This document shows, in pieces, positions 34,709-45,416 of a DNA stretch of 64,000 bases. Position 1 is the first letter of the stretch, and each line of letters opens with the position of its first letter. Location of the stretch: assembly GCA_036873135.1 (NCBI GenBank), contig JAPTYO010000008.1, forward strand, positions 45,054,441-45,118,440. Reading direction: 5' to 3'. The notes below the pieces were generated by a model, which worked only from the letters and a program-made list of their open reading frames with translations, had not been told where the DNA came from and did no database searches. The DNA comes from Clarkia xantiana subsp. parviflora. Its lineage: Eukaryota > Streptophyta > Magnoliopsida > Myrtales > Onagraceae. The translations under genes and the position numbers were made by a program.

Positions 34709-35776
34709 ATGAGGAGTAAGAGGCCAGTACGAGTGGGAGTAGTTAACTCCAGGACCGGACCTTCGATTGCAAAAAGATCGGTTTTTTATGGTGCGGTGAG
34801 GTGTCCTCTAATTGGAGGTAAGGGCGGTGGTGATGTTAGGGTACCATCTTCTTTCTATATTGATGCCCCCCAATCGAGGGTCCGGGAGCCATCTTTTCCT
34901 TCTCCTTTGTTTGGTAAGTCCTGGAATGTCTGAGTTTCCTTAGTGTATATTGGTGTTTACTCTGTATCTTGTTGTAGGTAGACTTCGTCTTCCGCGTCTG
35001 AGTCGAATGGAGCTGTCTCGTCCTCCTGTTGATGGAATTGTTGGGTCTGAGTGGGCGCCTTATTATGGGCGTGGGGCTCGTTTTGACAATCAATCTTCTT
35101 TACAAACTCCTGAGGTTGGAGTTCGTGTTCTGCAGTCTGCTATTCCTCCTGCAGATCGTGTGTCCCCTTCTAAAGGGTAGGAGGCAGCTTATGAATTGGC
35201 TCATGATGTGTTGGCTCGCTATGCTTCTGTAACTTTTCTTAACCGTGTTATCCTTTAGAACATTTATGTTTCATGCTTTATCTGTCTCACCCTTTTTTTT
35301 TGTTGTAGGGTATTGCCGACCTTTTTAATTTGTCCGCCCTTGTTATTGATCTTGCTGAGGAGAAGAAGTTGCACGAGGACACTTGTGTCTCCCTTAGTTC
35401 TGAGCTTGTTAGTTGTTTGGAGCGTAGTCGTATCACGGATTTGCAGCGCCGAGATTTGGAGAGTCGTATTGCCCTTCTTAAAGAAGAGATTGAAGCCTTA
35501 AGACAAAAGTCTTATCGCGATGAAGTACTTCGGGCTGCTGAGTTGGTGTCCCTTGAGGAGATGTTTCGTGTGGAGGAGAAAGGGTGTGCTATCGCTGAGT
35601 ATAAGGCTTCCTCCTCTTATCAGGCTGCTATCGATGTTCGCTGCTCTGTGGCTAAGCGTATTTCTTTAAAGGCGATTCTTGAGCGTATGTACATGATTGC
35701 TCCTGACTTTCCTTTTTCTCAGCTTGGTGATTTGTTTGACTTCGCTGTTAGACATGTTGCCAACCTGAGGAAGTAG
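34709..35776 (+). pseudogene. Antisense spliced gene of G3 (three exons, one nonsense codon)
   Basis: Opposite in strand to pol, between IN and 3' LTR. Proposed exons 34709-34913, 34978-35228 and 35309-35776; introns of 64 and 80 bp with GTAAGT...GTAG and GTAACT...GTAG ends. Joined length is 924 nt, 308 codons with stop. The N-terminus is basic (MRSKRPVRVG), the middle Pro-rich, and the last exon begins GIADLFNLSALVIDLAEEKK and has a long helical, probably coiled-coil stretch (RIALLKEEIEALRQKSYRDE). A TAG at 35178-35180 breaks exon 2 where G4 has TCG. Function unknown. Tat elements are known to carry antisense extra ORFs; whether this belongs to their transposase_28 or plant-mobile-domain groups I cannot tell. 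Confidence 0.7.
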
Positions 35777-36382
35777 TACACCTGTCTCTTGTGGTGGTTT
35801 CACGAGTTTGTGGCTTGAGGTTCTTCTTAATTTGGGTCGTACTTCTCCTTTTTGCCTTCTAGCTTCTTTATGCTTGTGTTTATCGGTTGTGTCGTTACTT
35901 TGCATCTCATTAATATTGCTTTGCTGAAGAGTCTATGAGGTAGTCTTGAACTTGTTATTCATCTTTCTTTATTGAGTTTATCAAGGGCTCCTTCTTGTGG
36001 TGTCTTCCTACTACTCTTCCTGTTGGTGAGTTGCACTTGTCTTTAGAGTTTGAAACTCCACATTTCCTAGTTTTGCCATCTTTGTTTGACACTTGTGTCT
36101 TTACTTATGGCATGCATGGCGGGGTGTTTATCTCCCCTTTTCATGATAACCTCTTGTGCCTTTATGTGTAGCTCTTTGGTTATGGATCCTTCCCTTTCTG
36201 GTGCTTCCTTTTCTTTGCGTTTCTTTGGTGTTTTCCTTCATCCTCGTACCTGCAATTTCATCAAGAAAAAACATTATGTGTTCTTCTTACAATCTTTGCG
36301 TTGCAATTATTTTATCGTGGAATCCTTCTTAGCATGGTGCGATGATCCCTTCTGTTACCCTTTGAATGATGTGTATGATATT
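35777..36382. other. Spacer after the antisense gene (G3)
   Basis: T-rich on +, conserved in G4 (53079-53737). No gene recognised; may include the 3' untranslated part of the antisense transcript. Confidence 0.5.
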
Positions 36383-37011
36383 GTTAGACCAAAGATACGC
36401 TCTTGGTGGGCGTCGAATCTGTTCACGAGACAGGCTCTCGGAGGGCACCAGTAGTTAGACCAAAGATACGCTCCTGGTGGGCGTCGAAAACTGTTCACGA
36501 GATAGGCTCTCGGAGGGCACCAGTAGTTAGACCAAAGATACGCTCCTGGTGGGCGTCGAATCTGGTAGTTTGAAATCTACCTCAAGATACGCTCTTGGGG
36601 GCGTCGAATCTGGTAGTTTGAAATCTACCTCAAGATACGCTCCTGGGGGCGTCGAAGGTCGTAGTTTTTAGAAACTACTCTCAAGATACGCTCTTGGGGG
36701 CGTCGAAATTCGTAGTTTTTTGAAACCATTCTCAAGATACGCTCTTGGGGGCGTCGAAATTCGTAGTTTTTGGAAACCACTCTCAAGATACGCTCTTGGG
36801 TGCGTCGAATGTCGTAGTATGAAAACTACTCTCAAGATACGCTCTTGGGGGCGTCGAAGGTCGTAGTGTTAAAACTACTCTCAAGATACGCTCTTGGGGG
36901 CGTCGAAGTTCGTAGTGTTAAAACTACTCTCAAGATACGCTCTTGGGGGCGTCGAAGTTCGTAGTATGAAAACTACTCTCAAGATACGCTCTTGGGGGCG
37001 TTGAAGGTCGT
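36383..37011. repeat. Tandem repeat array, about 48-72-bp units (G3)
   Basis: Starts with 2-3 units of about 70 bp (GTTAGACCAAAGATACGCTC ... CTCTCGGAGGGCACC) and continues with about ten units of 48-50 bp sharing AAGATACGCTCTTGGGGGCG followed by TCGAA. G4 has the same array at 53738-54413 with different unit numbers. Confidence 0.92.
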
Positions 37012-37303
37012 GTTGACTTGGAAGTCATATCTGTGTAAGGATAAAATAATGATTGTATCACCATCTTCTTTGAAAGATACTTTTGAGTAACTTCTACTTC
37101 ATTATGAGCATTCAAGCCTTTATGTACACATGGGATGCCTTGGGTGGATCAAGACATCCTTTGGAGGAAATCCAAAATAGTTGTAGAGTCGGAGTAACTT
37201 CTTGAGTTCTCCTTCTCAAAAGTTGTTTTTGGAAAACTTAAATGATTATGTGTAATGACTAGAGATAACTCCAAGGATATGGTCTTTTACTTGTGCTGTC
37301 TTC

Positions 37304-38589
37304 TTAGACGTAGTACTTCTTTAGGTGTTCTCCACTGAAGGTGTTTGTGGAGATATACCCGTCCCCATCCTCTAGGCGGTAAGCATTTGCGTATGGAACT
37401 GATGTTATCTTATACGGCCCTTCCCACTTTGGAGATAATTTTCTGACTTGGTCTAAGTGTGAGAACTCGTTCTTTCTGAGTACTAGTTCTCCAATGTGGA
37501 ATTGCCTCTCCTTGACTTGGCGGTTGTAATATCTTGCAGATACAAGGCGCAATCGTGCCTGTGCTTCCTCTGAGTTCCATCTTTTATCATCCACGAGGTC
37601 TAAGTCTAAGATCCTTGCTTTGTTGTTCTCATGCTCTTCAAAGTACGTGGTTCTTAGTGATGATACAGCCATTTCTGCTGGTGCCACCGCTTCGGTCCCG
37701 TATACTAGGCCAAATGGTGTTTCTCCTGTGGCTATCTTTGGTGTTGTCCGCACTGCCCATAGGACATTATCCAGCTCATCTACCCAACTTCCCTTGGTAG
37801 CATGGAGTCGTTTCTTTAGACCGTCTAGCAGTATTTTATTTGCCGACTCTACTTGCCCGTTTGTCTGAGGGTGTTTTACTGATGCGAAGCGGTGCTCTAT
37901 ATTCAGCCTTTCGCAATATAATTGCATTTTCTTGCTCTTGAATTGTGGGCCATTATCACTTATTATTGCTTTTGGGACTCCGTATCTCGAGACAATGTGA
38001 GATTGAATGAAGTTAACGATTTGCTCGTCTGTTGTCTTTCCCATTGCCTTTGCTTCTATCCACTTGGAGAAGTAGTCTATTGCTACTATTATGCAAGTTT
38101 TCTGCCCTTTTGTTCTTGGTAGGGGCCTATCAGATCAATCCCCCACTGTGCGAATGGCCAGGCTCCTGAGATGGAACTTAGCTTTGCTGCTGGGGCTGTT
38201 ATATTTCTGGAGTACCTTTGGCAGTGATCACATTTTTGTACCAAGTCTGCTGCTTCTTTGCTCATTGACTGCCAATAGTATCCTAGGTTGTAGACCTTTC
38301 GGATTATTGATCGTGCTCCTTCATGGCACCCCGCATCTCCTTCATGGAGTTCTGCAAGTATTCTCTCTGTTTCTGGGTATGTTATGCATTTGAGGAAGGG
38401 TGTGGAGTACCCTTTTTTGTAGAGTTCATTATCCATCACTGCATAATTTCTAGCCATCCTTTCAATCTTGATTGCCTCTACCTTATCCATTGGGAGTTTT
38501 CCTTCCATGATGTACTGACGCATTGGGGTCATCCAGGCTTCTCCTTCATCTATTACTAGAGCCTCCATTTGTTCTATCACTGACTGCAT
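37304..38589 (-). pseudogene. G3 integrase
   Basis: Integrates element cDNA. 38589-38089 shows the HHCC zinc region (HEGARSIIRKVYNLGYYW, CDHCQRY) and the first core Asp (WGIDLIGP). A one-base loss in a G run near 38125 shifts the frame. 38044-37304 continues with ISDNGPQF (second Asp), HPQTNGQVESANK (Glu) and a C-terminal module ending GEHLKKYYV. No chromodomain, consistent with Tat. Inactive because of the shift. Confidence 0.9.
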
Positions 38590-38673
38590 TCTTTGCTCTA
38601 CAAAGTGAACCTCTTTGCCTGCTTCTGCCCCTAGGGCTAGTTTGCTTAAGGCGTCCGCCTCTTGGTTTTGTTC

Positions 38674-41225
38674 TCATGGGACTGACTCAATGTCGAAGCT
38701 TTGGAAGCTCTTTATTAGGTCCCTGGCTTGCTGTAAGTACTTTTGCATGTTTTCAGACTTTGCAGTGTAGATTCCTTTCACTTGGTTAACAACTAGTTGA
38801 GAATCACACTTGACTCTTAGGTGCTTTGCCCCTACTCCTTTGGCTATTCTCAGGCCTGTTATTAATGCTTCGTATTCAACCTCATTGTTCGTTGCCTTAA
38901 AGGTAAGTGCCATGGCATAACTCAGAGGTGTATCCCTACTTGGTGGGTATAATAGGAGGCCTGCACCTGAACCTCCCCCGTTGGATGACCCATCGGTATG
39001 CATCTCCCATAACTCTTCTGGTTGTTTCTCCTGACTACTACTCGCCTCGCTTGTAGTTTTGATTTCTCCCAAGTCTTCATCTGGATTAATTCCGGTGAAT
39101 TCGGTAATAAAATATGCTAGAGCCTGTCCCTTTATAGCTGTTCTAGGGGCAAAGTGAATACGAAACTCACTTAGCTCAATTGCCCATTTGGTCAGTCTTC
39201 CCGATGTGACTGGTCTTTGGAGGAGGTGTTTCAATGGTTGGTCTGTGAGGACTGTTACCTCGTGCCCATGAAAGTACGGTCTCAACTTCCTTGCTGATAT
39301 AATCAGTGCATAGAGGTACTTTTCTATTGGCAAGTAGTTGATCTCATACTTTGCCAATGTTTTACTTACGAAGTACACTGGCAATTGTGCAGAGTTTTCT
39401 TCTTTTATTAGTACCGAGCTTACTGCCACGTTGCTCACGGAGATGTAGAGGTAGAGGGGCTCCCCTGGTGTAGGCTTTGCTAGGTGTGGTAGTGTCTTTA
39501 GATGTTGTTTGAGTTGTTGGAAGGCTTCTTCACATCTTGGTGTCCATTCGAACTTCTTGTTTGCCCTTAGTACCTCAAAGAAGGGTAATGCTTTGTCTCC
39601 TATTTTGGACAGGAATCTGTTAAGAGCTGACAACCTCCCATTCAGTCGTTGAACCTCTTTGTGCTTCGTAGGTGACTGCATTTCTTCAATTGCTTGTAGT
39701 TTCTCGGGGTTTACCTCTATGCCTCGCTGACTTACCATGAAGCCTAAAAACTTCCCTGATTGTACCCCAAATGCACATTTTTTCGGGTTTAGGCGGACTT
39801 GGTATTGCCTCATTCTCTCAAACGTTGAGCGAAGGTTTTCCACATGGTCTTTCTTCTCTTTGGATTTGACGATCATGTCGTCCACGTATGCCTCCATTGT
39901 CTTTCCTATCATGTCCCTAAAGATTTTGTTGACCATTCTTTGGTATGTTGCTCCAGCATTTATGAGTCCGAAGGGCATCACCGTGTAATGGTATATCTCG
40001 CTATCAGCGTAGAATGCTGTGTGAGGGGCGTCTTCAGGGGCCATTTTTATCTGGTTATATCCTGAGTATGCATCCATGAAGCTCATTAGTTGGTGACCTG
40101 ATGTTGCATCCACTAATTGATCTATTCTTGGTAGTGGATATGAGTCCTTAGGGCATGCTTTGTTTAGGTCGCGATAATCGATGCACATTCTCCAACTTCC
40201 TCCTGCCTTCTTTACCAGTACTGGGTTTGCCACCCATGTTTGGAATCTAATCTCCTTGATGAAATTTGCTTTCAATAGCTTTTCCACTTCTTCCTGGATA
40301 GCTATCTTTTTGCTTCCTCCCATTGGCCTTACCTTTTGTGTTATTGGTCGCGTTGCCGCGTCTATATTGAGCTTGTGTGAAATTACTTCTTCTGATATTC
40401 CTGGCATATCACTTGGTGACCAGGCGAACAGATCTTTGTATTCCCTTAGTAAAGCTACTAAGTGGTTTTCCTCTTCCTGAGATAAGGCGGTCCCAATTTT
40501 TTCCTTCCTATCGGGTTCTTCTATGAGTATTTCTTTTAATTCCTCCATGGGGGCGGGTCTTCCATGATCCTCTCTTGGGTCCTCATCTATTAGTAGGACC
40601 TCTTTTGTTGTTTTCTTCTTGCTTAGTGCGATCCTTGCACATTTCCTTGCAACCTTCTGGTTACCCTTTACTTCTCCTATTCCTTGACTTGTGGGGAATT
40701 TCATTTTCTGATATAGTGTTGATGGCACCATACCCCATTTGTTGATTGTGGTGGTACCTAGGACTCCATTGTATTCCTCCATTTCCTCTGTGATGAGGAA
40801 AGGGACATCGATCTTTAACTGCCTCTGGCCTATCCCCAATGTCACGGGTAATGTGACTGCCCCCAGTGGGTATGTTGGCTCTCCTGAAAATCCCACCAAT
40901 GGGGAGTGAACCTGTTTTATGCTACTTGGCCTTACTCCCAGTATGTTGAGGACCTTCTTGCTAATGATGTTGAGCTTCCACTGTCTACCAGGATTCTTCC
41001 AATGTCCATATCAGTGATCTTCATTGTTATGACTAGGGCATCCTTGTTGTCTGGCAACACATGCTCCATGTCTCTTCTTGAAAATTGTATTACATCTTCT
41101 TTCTTTCTTTCTACTTGCTCTTCTTTTGGTTTACGGTCGTCTAACTGTGCCATATACGCTTCTCTGGCATTTGCTGACTCTCCTCCAGCTTCATAGCCTC
41201 CATGAATGACATATACGCTTGCCAT
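38674..41225 (-). pseudogene. G3 protease, RT, RNase H and second RNase H; no gag
   Basis: The ATG at 41225 (MASVYVIHGG) lies 36 bp from the PBS. The first 98 codons resemble the gag C-terminal tail plus protease start (ILVDSGSS). A 4-bp loss near 40970 shifts the frame. 40899-38674 then runs 741 codons: protease end, RT with YVDD at 39877-39888, RNase H, and a second RNase H-like domain (MHTDGSSNGGGSGAG, NNEVEYEAL, CDSQLVVNQ). A TGA at 38674-38676 ends it where G4 has AGA. The dual RNase H is a Tat trait. Confidence 0.92.
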
Positions 41226-41260
41226 CTAGTCGGTGATAATTAGGCTTTCTATTCGAAACC

Positions 41261-41274
41261 CACGGGCGGCGCCA
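41261..41274 (-). other. G3 primer-binding site
   Basis: CACGGGCGGCGCCA on +, so TGGCGCCGCCCGTG in element sense, two bases from the LTR. TGGCGCC-type sites are common in Tat and Athila; the exact tRNA is not assigned. Confidence 0.75.
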
Positions 41275-41276
41275 AG

Positions 41277-42060
41277 TGTTAGGTTCTAAGTTTCAGGTCA
41301 ACGGGCGGTCGACCTAAGCCTTATTCCTCACTGGAGAAACTGCGGGTTCGGTGCTCTCGAGTCCTGTCGTCCTAATTCGTATCTTTCTGTCCTTCGCCTT
41401 CTCTTCTCTTCTCGCCCTGCAAGAGGGGCAATACCAAGCACGGAGGGGGGGTGGTGCTTGATGTACCCTCTCCGATGCCTAAGTCAGTACGATAATTTTA
41501 GAGAGATAAAGCTAGAGAGATGTCAGAGCTAAATTATACACTTAGCCAAGATCCTCAAATGAATGGTGGAAAGGTTGTATTTATAGGCAACGGTGATATT
41601 AAGGTGGCTTAATGACATCGTTAACCTTTAAACACAATTAATTAGCCCTTAATCTCGTAATTAAGACCTTAAAGCACGGAGAGGTTGGCGGAAATAAACT
41701 GAGTATCGGAGTCGGGAAATGGTGTCGGGGCCCTTGGGGGGGAGAAAATTCGACCCCCAAGGGTAGGGGTTGGGTGTGGCCACCCAACCCCTCCCTAGGG
41801 GAGATAGGGTTGGCCAACCCTATCTTCCCTAGGGGAGATCGGGTTGGCTGACCCGATCTCCCCTAGGGGAGGTCGGGTGTGGCCACCCGACCTCACCTAG
41901 GTGAGTTTGCCTCGGTCCGGACGAGTATTTTGGCCTCGTCCGGACCGTTGGCGTTTTCGCGGGGTGTTTGGGTTGAAGTTTCGATTTAAAATCATTGACG
42001 GGGTGATCAAAATAAAACGATTCGGAGGTCAACGGGTTCAAATTGGGCGTATATCCATCA
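41277..42060 (-). mobile_element. G3 5' LTR
   Basis: 784 bp, same ends as 32710-33596, with only two full palindromic units at 41793-41872. Confidence 0.93.
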
Positions 42061-42579
42061 GTATAGATCCATGATTGTCTCAATCGATGTGATCAGACGT
42101 GTGAGTCCATTATTGTGAGAAAACCATGATAGAGGAAACATCTTCATTACTTTCTGAGCTCTTGTCCATACGTCTACTTCGTCAGTAGGATCATGAGCGG
42201 CCATAACACCGTCATCACTGCATAGAATACTATAGTATTCTGCCATGAGGTCTTTTGCTTCAGCGGTCTTCCCTCCACCGTAGCGGAGGCGAATGGCACA
42301 CCAAAGATGCAATGCACTGCCCTTAATAAACTCCTCATCTGCTTCATCTAACAGTTTCGAGTAAATTACTTCTCGTGTTGTCCGATCATTCCTCAACCTT
42401 TTCTTGCTGTTGTAGGGGTATGGATTTCCACATTCGTCCGTTTCGATCCTTTTTTCTTTTGGATTGATTTGATCATCAACATCCGCAGCAATAAGGAGTT
42501 CTTCAACACTATATTTCCATTCATCATAATTCATACCATCCAGATTGCGAGGTTCTTAGAAGCGTACTGACCTAGCCAT
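42061..42579 (-). pseudogene. C4 gag, N-terminal part
   Basis: Particle protein of the C4/C5 type. ATG at 42577-42579 by alignment with C5 (MADRKRF), with an in-frame stop soon after; the open part runs 42534-42066 and includes NYDEWKYSVEELL, a copia gag start, and ALHLWCAIRLRYGGG, the counterpart of the helical motif in C1. Interrupted by G3 at 42061. This gag differs strongly from C1 and C2 gag although LTRs and RT are similar. Confidence 0.8.
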
Positions 42580-44634
42580 GAAAACTAACACATTGATAAT
42601 CATGCATAATCAGGGAGATAATAACATTTTGAGAAAGAAATGCATACATCGGATATCTATTAAGATGGAATACGACAAACAATGATTCCTCAGCCATCTA
42701 AACCAACCAACCGCCAGTAAACCGAGGGAAGGGGGTTCGTGAAAGAGTTCATATTACCGTCGTCTTCAGTCCAATAGATCAGTCTCTTAAAAACAATTTT
42801 ATTCGCAAATTACCGAAACGGGAACTTTGAAATAAGCATACCCGATCTTGGATTTCCCAAGGCCCTTTTGTATTTTAAAAATGTTCCGATGAACTTACGC
42901 ATGCTTATATAATTCTACTTCACAAGTAAATAATCATAGCAAGCCAAAAATTCATCAACAAAACCACACATCATGCATACGCGTCATGCATTTAATGTTC
43001 CGAGGAACTCATGCTAGCAAAAATAACTCTACTTTCCAAGTAAACTATCACATGCAGCTACATCCTCAACATTCAGGCATACGTGTCATACATGAACACT
43101 TCCACATCAATCATGGATATTTGGCGACTGGCTTTTGTTTTTAATCCATTTAAAATATTAGGTGCTGACTTGCAATTCAGGCTTACAATTAATCATGCGT
43201 GTTTCTAGACATGAATCCTAGGCAATCACAACCATCACAGCATATCTGTCCTAATGCGCAAACCATATATTTAACCAGGGCTCCGCCCCCAACATCATGC
43301 TAGCTTGACGTAGTCAAGACAACAGTTCTAATAAATATATGTGATGAAATGTAAACAATTGCAATTCAGCCCTCTAATTAATCCAGTCCCTAAATCATGC
43401 ATTTCCGAGATCCATCCCCATAGTCAAAACTAAGCATTAAAGTTTAATAAAAAACATGAAAATTTTAAACCTTCGAGCACTATGTAGACTAGTTAAAGTT
43501 CAAAAACATTTGGATTTTAAAACTTGACCATCCCATTTTATTTATTGACTTAAATTCGATTTTGAAAATCTGGTTCGATTCAGTCAATTTCGGTTCGGTT
43601 CAGTCCAGTAAATCGGGTTCGATTCGGTCCGGTTTTATTTCCAAAATCTGGTTCTGTCCGAACCAGTCCAAAAAAAATAGGGTTCGGTTCAACACACAAA
43701 ACTGGTTCAGTTAGGTTCACTTAGTTACCCCGGTTCGACCCAAACCGGCTAGGTCGAACCGATTAAGAAAATTCGGTTTGGTTTTATTCCTGTCTGGTTT
43801 AGTAAATTGGACCGGCCCACTAATCACTTAGGGTTGGGCCGAAATAATCTTGTGGGCTAAGTAGGGTTTTAAAGACCACTAAAAACTTAACTTAGCCTCC
43901 AAGAATTATTAACTATATAAAATAATTTCCTATATTGCATATATATATATTTAAAAAAAAAAATCGGCGCACATCTCTATATATATATTTATTGTCAAGA
44001 TTCTATCTATAAGATGTAAATCAATCAACTATACATATATATAAATTTCGGCCCAAATATATATATATATATTGTCAATATCTTTAATAGGGAAACAAAT
44101 ATACTGACAATATAATTCTTAATCTTTTAGGTAACTAAATCTATCAATAATATCTCAATCCCTATAAATTAGATAGATATATTGATAGTTATATATATAT
44201 TTCCATATATTTAATGTGAACTTATCCTTATGTTTACAATTATTGATATATTGTTACCTTTAATAAAATTAAATATGGTAAACAATAACTTAATAGTTTC
44301 GGTCGAAATACACATTACTTGGGGCCTAAGAAATTAAAAAAATTTACCTTGTTAATTCCTATAGGGTTTGGCCGAAAAACACCAAGTTCGAAACAAGTGG
44401 TCAAATTTCAAGATCAAATTCTAATAAGATCTACAATCCAATGTTTGATTTTGATAAATGTCCAATTTTTCTTGAAGATCATGAACATCAAATTTTACTA
44501 AGAACATCATGAAACGTTCGGCACATCCACTTAAAAATTTTGAAAATTTCAAAAGTCACAATTTTAAAATTTTCGGCCAGAAATTTTAACTTTTCAACAA
44601 CATCAAATTATCAAAATTAGGAACTTCTAACACA
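42580..44634 (-). other. C4 leader, non-coding
   Basis: Matches the C1 leader over its full length, with the GGTTCGG-rich block at 43545-43830. No gene seen. Confidence 0.8.
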
Positions 44635-44647
44635 GGCTCTGATACCA
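44635..44647 (-). other. C4 primer-binding site
   Basis: GGCTCTGATACCA, complement of TGGTATCAGAGCC. Confidence 0.92.
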
Positions 44648-44648
44648 C

Positions 44649-45198
44649 TGTTGGATTACGGGGCAGATTACTACGGAAACATAAACAAGGTACATGCTTG
44701 TAATCAGAATTACGCAGCGGAAGATGTGCACATACCTTAAACCCTTTTTGTAGTCCCCAAGGATCCTGCTGAGGGAGTTCACGACCCACCGGACGGAACC
44801 CGTAGAAGTTCTTGTTAAGGAAGTCCTACGCGGTATTGTCTCCACAGCAAAGGCTCTAATCGATTCTTGGCAGGGACGGATCTCCGGAGTGATTTGCTCT
44901 AAGCAAATTGGCACACCCTTGGTGTAGCAATATGGTTCGGCCGAAGTAGGTGTTCTAGGAGGGAGGGTTTTCTCTCAAAACTCTAACACCCTTTATTTAT
45001 AGGAGGAGCAAAGTGGACAACCCCTATCATTATTTCGACCGGCCATGTATAAGGGAGGCCCAATATTTTGGGCCTCTCATGTCAATTGGGATTTGGGTCA
45101 AGCCCAATTTCCCTAATGTGACATTTACCCAGTTTCTTAGGTAACATATACATATTAATGGGCTACCAATTACGGCGCCCAGTCACCATATGCTAACA
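44649..45198 (-). mobile_element. C4 5' LTR
   Basis: 550 bp, TGTTGGATTACGG to ATATGCTAACA, followed by the CCCTA duplication. Confidence 0.93.
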
Positions 45199-45416
45199 CC
45201 CTATTTATAGAGGAGGTGAGATAAATCTCACATCTTTAATTATCAAGTAATTCGGCTGGCCTAACTATTGGAGAGGTCCAGTTTTGGGCCTCTCAAGTCA
45301 ATTGGGATTTTAGGCCTAGCCCAAAATCCCTAATGTGACATAGCCCGATAACCTTAACTGTTGGATTTATATTAAAAGGGCTCCTATTAAAGCGACTCAT
45401 TCACCGAATGCCAACA
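45199..45416 (-). mobile_element. C2 5' LTR, second part
   Basis: Resumes the LTR broken at 26582: ends GAATGCCAACA, with the family phrase GTCAATTGGGATTT. Joined length with 26208-26582 is about 588 bp, normal for the family. Confidence 0.85.

Larger units (their letters stand above)
32710..42060 (-). mobile_element. G3: gag-less Tat-like Ty3/gypsy element with antisense gene
   Basis: LTRs 32710-33596 (887 bp) and 41277-42060 (784 bp), exact duplication GTATA (32705-32709 and 42061-42065). On -: 5' LTR, PBS, PR, RT, RNase H, a second archaeal-type RNase H domain, IN, repeat array, antisense gene, polypurine tract, 3' LTR. The dual RNase H and the antisense frame in the 3' spacer point to the Tat lineage. 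Gag is absent. The integrase follows RT, as in gypsy. Inserted in C4 gag. Confidence 0.92.
26583..45198 (-). mobile_element. C4: Ty1/copia element with decayed PR-IN region
   Basis: LTRs at 26583-28188 (holding an hAT insert) and 44649-45198. Exact duplication CCCTA at 26578-26582 and 45199-45203. Order on -: 5' LTR, PBS, leader, gag (split by G3), decayed PR-IN stretch, linker, RT, RNase H, 3' untranslated region, polypurine tract, 3' LTR. Inserted in the C2 5' LTR. Confidence 0.92.
12536..45416 (-). mobile_element. C2: Ty1/copia element, host of most of the nest (discontinuous)
   Basis: Pieces at 12536-14877, 19144-20278, 25997-26582 and 45199-45416 join in order as one - strand copia element: part of IN, PR, gag, leader, PBS and 5' LTR. 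It is interrupted by C1 (left side), G2, C3 and C4. Its RT-RNase H end must lie left of the window. It is the oldest layer by nesting, which agrees with its many lesions. Confidence 0.85.

Noticed and set aside
36383..37011. CRISPR-like regular repeats
   Set aside because: Plant nuclear tandem repeat; the intervals are conserved parts of the unit, not unique spacers, and no cas genes are present.
37534..40480. Several + strand frames opposite G3 pol, repeated opposite G4 pol
   Set aside because: Antisense shadows of conserved RT and integrase codons. They lack start context, splice signals and independent features, unlike the antisense gene at 34709-35776.
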